In this document: piece by piece, positions 57,540-64,000 of the stretch
How the letters are laid out: every line of letters begins with the position of its first letter
Numbering within the stretch: the first letter of the stretch is position 1
Assembly (NCBI RefSeq): GCF_001407835.1
Contig: NZ_CYUO01000005.1
Span: forward strand, 310,001 to 374,000
Origin: Lagierella massiliensis
Lineage (GTDB): Bacteria; Bacillota; Clostridia; Tissierellales; Peptoniphilaceae
Length of the DNA: 64,000 nucleotides
Direction of reading: 5' to 3'
Position numbers and translations under genes: made by a program
Notes under the pieces: model-generated
Database searches by the model: none
The model's input: the letters and a program-made list of their open reading frames with translations, nothing else
What the model was told of the DNA's origin: nothing

Positions 57540-59767
57540 TGTATGAGAAGATACCAAAAGAATTAAAGGAGAATAATTGCTGGTGTTGTTATCGGATAAT
57601 TGATGGGAGAAAAATCCCCGTCAATGCCCGTAGTGGCAACAATGCTAAAAGCAATGATGAGTCGACTTGGTCAAGTTTTGAAGCTGCCAAAACTGGTGCC
57701 AAGGTTCATAATTGTGATGGTATCGGATATTTTTTTAAACCACCATATTTTGGTGTGGATATTGATAATGTAAATAAAGAAATTGAAGGCTATAAAGAGG
57801 GAGAAAGCAACATCATCACCGAGTTTGTGGAAAGCTTAAAGAGTTACACGGAAATTTCTCAGTCGGGCAATGGAATTCACATCATCTGCAAGGGTGAACT
57901 TCCTGAGGGTGCAAGAAGAAAAGGTAATGTTGAAATGTATCAAAACGGACGATATTTTATAATGACTGGCAATGCTTTGACTGATAGTAGGGAAGTTTTT
58001 GAGAGGACGGAAGAGATTAAATATCTACACTCTAAACACTTGCAGGATATAATTCAAGAGCCTAAAAGGGATGTAGCAAGTATTAATGATGATGAACTTT
58101 TTAATAAAATCATAAACTCTAAACAAGGAGAAGCTTTTCAAAGGCTTTATGCTGGGAAGTGGGAGGGCTTTTATACTTCTCAAAGTGAAGCGGACTTGGC
58201 TTTTGCCAATATGCTTGCATTTTGGACTGGTGGGGACATAAACAGAATGGATATGATCTTCAGAAAATCCGCCCTCTTCCGTCCTAAATGGGATAGAAAA
58301 ACAGCTGGAAGCACTTATGGAAATAATCTACTGGCTAAGGCTATAAGGGACTGCAAGACTTTTTATGTACCTGGTGATGAGTACAAGATTTTTTTAAAGG
58401 ACACTAAAAAAATTGAAGCTTTTGATGATACTGGAAATGGAATTAGGTTTTTTAATCTTAACAAAGACATAGCACGATTTTCTTATATAGCTAAAAATTG
58501 GTACCTTTACAATGGCAAAAAATGGCAACTTGACGACAGTGGAAGTGTTAAGAGACTTGCTGACAACACTATTAAAGAAATGAAAAATGAATTTCCTCTC
58601 TTAGAGAGTGAAGATATGGAAAAAGCCTTTCAAAAACATTTGAAGTCAACCAGACAAAGCAGGGGCAAAAATAATATGTTAAAGGAAGCTGAACATTTGT
58701 TGCCTGTAAGACCTGGAGATTTTGATAAGAATATAAGGCTTTTTAATGTGAATAATGGATACTTGGATTTAAAGACTGGGCAACTTTATCCACATGATAG
58801 GGAGAAGTTATTCAGTAAGCAAAGTTATGTGGAATTTACTAATAAGATAGATTGTCCATTATGGGAGAATTTCTTATATGAAATTTTTGCAGGGGATAAG
58901 GAAGTAATAAATTATATTCAAAAGGCTGTTGGATATAGTTTAACTGGATCCACAAGAGAGCAGTGCATGTTCATACTCCATGGCTATGGAAGAAATGGTA
59001 AGTCGGTGTTTTTAGACTTAATCAATGAAATTATGGGGGACTATGCGACAAACATTCAACCTCAAACAATTATGGTTAAGGCAGGTTTCCAAGGTGCTGC
59101 AAACAGTGACGTGGCAAGACTTAAAGGTGCAAGGTTCGTAACTACAACTGAGCCTAACGAAGGTATGAGGTTTGATGAAGGTTTAATCAAACAATTAACT
59201 GGTGGAGACAAGGTAACTGCAAGGTTCTTGTATGAAAATGAATTTGATTTCAATCCTGAATTTAAAATATGGATTGCTACTAATCACAAGCCTATTATCA
59301 GAGGGAGAGACGACGGTATATGGCGACGTATGATTATGATACCTTTTACTGTGCAAATTCCTGATGAGAAAGTAGATAAGGACCTAAAATACAAATTAAA
59401 AAAAGAACTTAGAGGAATACTCAACTGGGCTGTTGAAGGTTGTCTCAAGTGGCAGAGAGAGGGACTTAATATGCCAGAGTCAATAAAGGCTGCCACTGAA
59501 GAGTATAAGTCTGAAATGGACGTTATCACGGCCTTTATTGATGAGTGTTGTGTCATAGGTCCAGGAGAGAGTGTAAAAGCTAAAGATTTATACAAAGCTT
59601 ATAAGAGGTGGGCTATTGAAAATGAGCAATTTTTAATGAGTAATACGAAATTTGGTAGGGAAATTGGGATGAAGTACAAAAAAGAAAGAGGCAGGCAAGG
59701 AAATATTTACAATGGTTTGAAATTAAATTTTGACAATGAACCATACAATATATATAAATCATATTAA
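57539..59767 (+). CDS. Primase-helicase, D5/P4 family (copy 2)
   Basis: Identical to 22424-24652. Confidence 0.93.
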   Translation: MYEKIPKELKENNCWCCYRIIDGRKIPVNARSGNNAKSNDESTWSSFEAAKTGAKVHNCDGIGYFFKPPYFGVDIDNVNKEIEGYKEGESNIITEFVESLKSYTEISQSGNGIHIICKGELPEGARRKGNVEMYQNGRYFIMTGNALTDSREVFERTEEIKYLHSKHLQDIIQEPKRDVASINDDELFNKIINSKQGEAFQRLYAGKWEGFYTSQSEADLAFANMLAFWTGGDINRMDMIFRKSALFRPKWDRKTAGSTYGNNLLAKAIRDCKTFYVPGDEYKIFLKDTKKIEAFDDTGNGIRFFNLNKDIARFSYIAKNWYLYNGKKWQLDDSGSVKRLADNTIKEMKNEFPLLESEDMEKAFQKHLKSTRQSRGKNNMLKEAEHLLPVRPGDFDKNIRLFNVNNGYLDLKTGQLYPHDREKLFSKQSYVEFTNKIDCPLWENFLYEIFAGDKEVINYIQKAVGYSLTGSTREQCMFILHGYGRNGKSVFLDLINEIMGDYATNIQPQTIMVKAGFQGAANSDVARLKGARFVTTTEPNEGMRFDEGLIKQLTGGDKVTARFLYENEFDFNPEFKIWIATNHKPIIRGRDDGIWRRMIMIPFTVQIPDEKVDKDLKYKLKKELRGILNWAVEGCLKWQREGLNMPESIKAATEEYKSEMDVITAFIDECCVIGPGESVKAKDLYKAYKRWAIENEQFLMSNTKFGREIGMKYKKERGRQGNIYNGLKLNFDNEPYNIYKSY

Positions 59768-59781
59768 TTATTGTGTAGGGT

Positions 59782-59945
59782 TTGTGTATAGTTTGTGTAT
59801 AGTTTGAAAAAATGAAACCATTGATATTACTGGTCTGTGTATAGTTGTGTATAGTTTGTATACTTCTTTGTAAGTTTTAGGATAAAAAAATAAATATATA
59901 TAAGTATATAGAAAACGGTCAAAACCCTACACAACTATACACACT
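59782..59945. repeat. Iteron array, candidate origin (copy 2)
   Basis: Same TTGTGTATAGT iterons and inverted set as 24667-24830. Confidence 0.65.
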
Positions 59946-59961
59946 TATTTTAGAGGTGACT

Positions 59962-60273
59962 ATGAAAGAAATTGATGTACAAAATTCTATAAGAATTGGA
60001 GTAGCAGATATAGCTTTAATTTTTAGGGCAAATGTTGGAGGTTTTAAGACTGAAGATGGAAGATTTATTACAACTGGACTACCTGCTGGATTTCCTGATT
60101 TGTTTGGAGTAAGGAAAAACGACGGAAAGGCTGTTTTTATAGAAGTTAAAAATGAGAAGGGAAAACCATCTGAAAAACAATTAAAAATGGGAGAAGTTTT
60201 AAAAAAGACAGGTGCTAATTGGGGTATTGCAAGGTCAGTGGAAGATGCAAGGAGGATAATTAATGAGAATTGA
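59962..60273 (+). CDS. VRR-NUC nuclease (copy 2)
   Basis: Identical to 24847-25158. Confidence 0.93.
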   Translation: MKEIDVQNSIRIGVADIALIFRANVGGFKTEDGRFITTGLPAGFPDLFGVRKNDGKAVFIEVKNEKGKPSEKQLKMGEVLKKTGANWGIARSVEDARRIINEN

Positions 60274-60793
60274 CGAATTGAGAGATGAAATTGATAAACT
60301 GGGACAAAAGTATAATGAAGAATTTTTAGTTGAGGAGCTTGAAAATTCTGATGGTGACTCATATATCAAAGTGTATATAAATTATTCGTGGGAGCTTTAC
60401 GATGTTGCAAGAATTGAGTTAGACAAAAGATATGCTTTTAGCATGATTGAGGAAGGCTTTGATGGTCTTCCTGAAGAACTACAAAAAGAACTTTTTGAAA
60501 TTTTAGTAGAGTTTGTAAGAACACCTGTAGGTGAAAGGGAAGAAGAGGAAAAGAAATATCAGTATAGGCTAAAAGAAAAGTATTTGTGGCTAAAAAATAC
60601 TTCCGACAAAGAAAATTATTATTTAAATATTCATCTTTTTAAAGAAAGTGGTAGAGGAAGTGTATTGTTAAGCAGTCAAGGAGGTACAGATTTGTATAAA
60701 ACTGAATTTACTGATGAGGAAATAAAAGAAGTTGTAGAAAAATTTGATGTTGATTTAAACATGTTTGACAAGATTGAGGTGGAAGATGATTAA
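60263..60793 (+). CDS. Hypothetical phage protein (copy 2)
   Basis: Identical to 25148-25678. Confidence 0.65.
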   Translation: MRIDELRDEIDKLGQKYNEEFLVEELENSDGDSYIKVYINYSWELYDVARIELDKRYAFSMIEEGFDGLPEELQKELFEILVEFVRTPVGEREEEEKKYQYRLKEKYLWLKNTSDKENYYLNIHLFKESGRGSVLLSSQGGTDLYKTEFTDEEIKEVVEKFDVDLNMFDKIEVEDD

Positions 60794-60977
60794 AGAAGAA
60801 TTTGGAGATGTTGTTTTAAAAAAGGTAGATGAAAAAAGTAAAGAGATAGAAATGAATTTTGCCCGTTATAAAGAAACAGAAAATCCTGATTTTTTAAGAA
60901 TATGCACTGAAGCAAAAGGCTTTAATGATGGGATTGAATGGATTTTGAAAAAAGTACAGGAGATTGATTATGTATGA
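60786..60977 (+). CDS. Small hypothetical phage protein (copy 2)
   Basis: Identical to 25671-25862. Confidence 0.6.
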   Translation: MIKEEFGDVVLKKVDEKSKEIEMNFARYKETENPDFLRICTEAKGFNDGIEWILKKVQEIDYV

Positions 60978-61150
60978 TAGAAGAGTGTATCGGTAGAGAA
61001 ATTGTTGAAGAAGCGGATTATATAAAGGATCTTGCTAATCATCTTGAAAGATACAGTAAAAGTTATTATGAATTAGGTCGGATTGCTCTTGAGGTTGAGA
61101 GAATTGGATATGAGGTGATGGTTTCAAATGGAGAGGGATATAAAAATTGA
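60974..61150 (+). CDS. Small hypothetical phage protein (copy 2)
   Basis: Identical to 25859-26035. Confidence 0.6.
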   Translation: MIEECIGREIVEEADYIKDLANHLERYSKSYYELGRIALEVERIGYEVMVSNGEGYKN

Positions 61151-61547
61151 GTTAAGGAATATTTCCAAGTTGGAGTATCAAATTTTTGAAGAGTTTGAAG
61201 AACTTGAATACTTGAATTCTTTGAAGACTTCGATTAAAAGTTTTGATTATTCTTCTGAAAAAGTAAAATCATCTCCTAAAAATAAAGACTTCGCTGATAT
61301 CATTAGTAAAATTTCTGATTTGGAAAAAAGGGTGTGTATGCACTTAAATGAGCTGATAATAAAAAGACAGAGGGCTTGTAAGTTGTTTGAAGTTTTACCG
61401 ACTGAACTTTGTGATGTAATGAAGCTAAAGTACTTATATAATTATAGTTTTGAGGAGATTTCTCAAAGGCTTAGTTATAGTCTTAGGCATGTGTATAGAC
61501 TTCATGGACAGGCTTTACAAATACTTAGAAAAGAACCAGGGTGTTAA
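61128..61547 (+). CDS. ArpU/RinA-like late regulator (copy 2)
   Basis: Identical to 26013-26432. Confidence 0.8.
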   Translation: MERDIKIELRNISKLEYQIFEEFEELEYLNSLKTSIKSFDYSSEKVKSSPKNKDFADIISKISDLEKRVCMHLNELIIKRQRACKLFEVLPTELCDVMKLKYLYNYSFEEISQRLSYSLRHVYRLHGQALQILRKEPGC

Positions 61548-61738
61548 TCTGGTTCTTTTGAGTTTTTATTTTCTTTTTGGAAGATTTCTAAAAGCTCTTC
61601 CATGTCTTCTTTTGTTGCCCAATGTCTTACGAATGTTCTTGCTGAAGAACGATAGGATCCATATTTGGCATCTTTAGGATTTCTCTTTCTCCAATTATTT
61701 GTTGCTCTTTTTTGAGACTCACTTGTTTTTTGCTCCAT
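61544..61738 (-). CDS. Small conserved phage protein (copy 2)
   Basis: Identical to 26429-26623. Confidence 0.65.
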   Translation of the reverse strand: MEQKTSESQKRATNNWRKRNPKDAKYGSYRSSARTFVRHWATKEDMEELLEIFQKENKNSKEPD

Positions 61739-61739
61739 G

Positions 61740-61826
61740 TTATTTATCCTTTCTGTTTTTTAGTTGTACAAATAGGTTTAATGTTGCACTCATCATAAAG
61801 ATAATTGACAAAATTAGTTTAATCAT
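61740..61826 (-). CDS. 28-residue hydrophobic micropeptide (copy 2)
   Basis: Identical to 26625-26711. Confidence 0.45.
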   Translation of the reverse strand: MIKLILSIIFMMSATLNLFVQLKNRKDK

Positions 61827-61871
61827 GTTCTTAAGTGGTATAATATATATGACCCCTTAAAGGGGAGGGGC

Positions 61872-61967
61872 TTATTTGCCCCTTTTGTTCTTGATAGCTA
61901 CTATTAGTGAGATTGTGCTTGCGATGCTACCCACTATTGTAGCTATCATTGTTATTATATCAACCAC
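61872..61967 (-). CDS. 31-residue type I toxin/holin-like peptide (copy 2)
   Basis: Identical to 26757-26852, with the same palindromic promoter at 61997-62052. Confidence 0.6.
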   Translation of the reverse strand: MVDIITMIATIVGSIASTISLIVAIKNKRGK

Positions 61968-61996
61968 TTTTTTCACCACCTTTCTTTTTAAGATTT

Positions 61997-62052
61997 GAGA
62001 TGATTTCCTCATCTCTTAATTATATTATATACCATGGTATATAATTTGTCAA
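61997..62052 (-). promoter_or_regulatory. Leftward promoter with 22-bp palindrome (copy 2)
   Basis: Same TTGACA-17-TATAAT, palindrome and leader hairpin as 26882-26937. Confidence 0.85.
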
Positions 62053-62085
62053 CACTTTTCCAAGTTTTTTAAGTTTTTTTAAAAG

Positions 62086-62135
62086 ATGTCATGAAATGTC
62101 ACTAAATGTCATGAAATGTCATTGAATGTCAGTAT
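62086..62135. repeat. Five tandem 10-bp repeats (copy 2)
   Basis: Same ATGTCATGAA array as 26971-27020. The start-less GC-richer frame recurs at 62226-62393, and the hicAB promoter repeats at 62457-62490. Confidence 0.75.
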
Positions 62136-62511
62136 TAAACTATGATACTATTAAGATGTGAAAAAATATTCGATTCAATATATCACTGGCACTCTATTAT
62201 AGGGTGCCTTTTTTCATGTGTTTAATTACACCTCCTTTCTTACGGCGAATATGCGACGGCACGGGATTGGCCTAACCGGCAGTATTGGAAATTAGAGGAC
62301 TTGGCCATACATAACAGGAAGGTTCATTGTTTTATCAATGACCAGGGATCATATACTCGTACAAAAGGCAGGGGTGGGAGCAATGAGTATTAAAATTTAC
62401 ATAAATTTATAGAAGAGCAGATATATCGGCTTTTTTTATCGGAAAGTAAAAAATACTTGAAATACGGTATCATATATGGTATCATATAATCAAGAAAGGA
62501 GATGAGAACAA

Positions 62512-62739
62512 TTGCAAATTGATAAGATAATAAAGAAAATGAGATTGCAACCGAATGGCTTAAGACCTCAAGAACTTGATAAGGTACTTAAATATTATGG
62601 CTATTATGTAAGTGGTCAGAGGGGTTCACATAAGCAGTATAGGCATAAAATAAAAAGACCTATCACTGTAGTTCAAGAGAATCCAGCTGATAGGTACATT
62701 GTAAATCAAATTTTAGATATTATTGATAGTGAGGGATAA
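62512..62739 (+). CDS. hicA: HicA toxin (copy 2)
   Basis: Identical to 27397-27624, TTG start. Confidence 0.95.
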   Translation: MQIDKIIKKMRLQPNGLRPQELDKVLKYYGYYVSGQRGSHKQYRHKIKRPITVVQENPADRYIVNQILDIIDSEG

Positions 62740-62823
62740 GCCTTACTATCAATAAGATTATATATTATCTTATTGTAAATGTTAACATCTTCTAATAGAA
62801 TCATGAAAAATAGGAGGTAAAAT

Positions 62824-63174
62824 ATGGCACTAAAGGAGGAAAGAGTTTTGGATTTAGGTTATACTGAAATTATCAAAAAAATACAAGATGAAGACGGAGA
62901 TTTGTATATTGGTAGTTTTTTAGAGATACCTGAAGCTGAAACTTATGCAAGGACTAAAGAAGAGCTTGATAAAAGAATGCAAGAAGTGTTGGAAATGAGC
63001 ATTGAAGTTAGAAAAGAAAATAATGAAATGATTCCTGATCCTATTGGTGATGATAATTTTTCTGGGAAATTTACTTTGAGACTTCCAAAATCACTCCATA
63101 AGCTTTTATCAATTCAAGCGGAAAAAGAGGGAATTAGTTTAAACCAATATGCTTTATATAAATTAAGCAGATAA
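62824..63174 (+). CDS. hicB: HicB antitoxin (copy 2)
   Basis: Identical to 27709-28059; same terminator follows at 63192-63221. Confidence 0.95.
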   Translation: MALKEERVLDLGYTEIIKKIQDEDGDLYIGSFLEIPEAETYARTKEELDKRMQEVLEMSIEVRKENNEMIPDPIGDDNFSGKFTLRLPKSLHKLLSIQAEKEGISLNQYALYKLSR

Positions 63175-63243
63175 TAAAATCTTTTAAATTAGGATTATCC
63201 AATTGAGGGTAGTCCTTTTTTATGCAAGAAAGGAGCTGATGGT

Positions 63244-63669
63244 ATGGCTTTGACGGCTAAACAAAAGCGATTTGCTGATGAGTTTATCATCAGCGGAAAT
63301 ATATATCAGTCTGCGATTAATGCGGGTTATTCTGAAAATTATGCAAAGGCTCAATCTTGTAAGTTGTTGGAAAATGTTGGAATAAAAACATATATAGAGG
63401 ACAAGGTAAAAGAGATTGAGGATGAAAAGATAGCAAAGCAGGAAGAGGTATTAAGGTATTTAACTTCTGTTTTAAGAGGAGAAGAAACTGAGGAAGTTTT
63501 GATTGGCACTGGGAAGGGTCGACAAAGTGTTACAAGTGTGGAAGTTTCTGCGAAGGACAGAATAAAAGCTGCTGAACTTATTGGTAAGCGTTATTGTTTG
63601 TGGACGGACAAGCAGGAGATGGACGTTGATATGAGTTTAAAGGTTGAGGTTGATTATGGCGACGATTAA
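63244..63669 (+). CDS. terS: Terminase small subunit (copy 2)
   Basis: Identical to 28129-28554. Confidence 0.95.
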   Translation: MALTAKQKRFADEFIISGNIYQSAINAGYSENYAKAQSCKLLENVGIKTYIEDKVKEIEDEKIAKQEEVLRYLTSVLRGEETEEVLIGTGKGRQSVTSVEVSAKDRIKAAELIGKRYCLWTDKQEMDVDMSLKVEVDYGDD

Positions 63670-64000
63670 GGTTGATTTTAATAAATCCTTTAAACCTGTC
63701 CACGAGTCTACTTGTCGTTATATTGCCATGAAGGGTAGTGCAGGTAGTGGTAAGTCTGTAGACACGGCTATGGGTTATATTTTACGTCTTATGAAGGACA
63801 AGGGAAGAAACTTACTTGTGATGCGTAAGTCGGAAGTGACAAATAGGGACAGTACTTTCTCTGAGCTTTTAAGTGCAATTTCAAAGATGGGAGTTGACCA
63901 ATATTGGAAAAGTACTTTATCGCCTTTAAAGATTACTTGTATCAATGGCAATTCTATAATTTTTAGGGGATGTAATGATGAGAAACAACGAGAGAAGTTA
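63656..64000 (+). CDS. terL: Terminase large subunit (copy 2, 3' partial)
   Basis: First 115 codons of the packaging ATPase, including Walker A GSAGSGKS, identical to the start of 28541-29785. The gene runs off the window. Confidence 0.95.
   Translation, partial: MATIKVDFNKSFKPVHESTCRYIAMKGSAGSGKSVDTAMGYILRLMKDKGRNLLVMRKSEVTNRDSTFSELLSAISKMGVDQYWKSTLSPLKITCINGNSIIFRGCNDEKQREKL

Larger units (their letters stand above)
48068..64000. mobile_element. Prophage copy 2 (tandem, 3' truncated by the window)
   Basis: Starts exactly where the prophage sequence recurs, in the same orientation as copy 1. Position offsets to copy 1 are 35,119 at the left end and 35,115 from about 18.7 kb on. On inspection they change only at the six patches. 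Here the early genes are intact, so this copy shows the ancestral state. Confidence 0.93.

Overview
The window is low-GC Gram-positive DNA. It looks like an anaerobic coccus of the Tissierellia (Peptoniphilus, Anaerococcus or Finegoldia type). That guess rests on AT-rich codons, purine-rich ribosome binding sites, two sortase-anchored Cna-B pilins and siphophage genes of Firmicutes type; no rRNA or housekeeping marker fixes the species.

Positions 1-12,948 are host chromosome. A pilus locus comes first: a 5'-truncated ancillary/tip pilin, then the major shaft pilin. A repeat-rich accessory island follows. It holds a membrane protein, an MqsR-like toxin with an MqsA/Panacea-type antitoxin, a YhcG/DUF1016 nuclease, the tail end of a broken ATP-binding regulator and a GIY-YIG protein. 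At least two families of dispersed hairpin-forming repeats lie between these genes.

Positions 12,949-48,067 are a complete siphophage-type prophage of 35.1 kb. In order it carries: integrase and attachment site; an accessory DUF1828 gene facing a DUF6978-like gene; a CI/Cro-type switch with clear operators; many tiny early genes; a replication/recombination block (Gp157, Sak4-like ATPase, helicase, DUF669, primase-helicase, iterons, VRR-NUC); an ArpU-like late regulator; a tiny hydrophobic-peptide (type I toxin-like) locus; HicAB; packaging, head and tail genes; and XhlA, endolysin and holin. The MuF-type head protein carries a C-terminal polymorphic-toxin domain and is followed by a candidate immunity gene.

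From 48,068 to the end, a second copy of the same prophage starts head-to-tail and runs off the window inside the large terminase gene. On inspection the two copies match except for six short patches, all inside 14.29-18.68 kb of copy 1. Three patches are exact 37-53 nt copies of host sequence a few kb upstream in this same window: two from the pilin gene and one from the membrane-protein gene. Each replaces phage sequence that only loosely resembles it. The patches truncate the DUF1828 gene, extend the Cro-like gene, break a small ORF, remove a ribosome binding site, delete the start of an Xis-like gene and damage one operator half-site. This looks like clustered short-patch illegitimate recombination (or an assembly/correction artefact that imitates it) and is the most unusual thing in the window.
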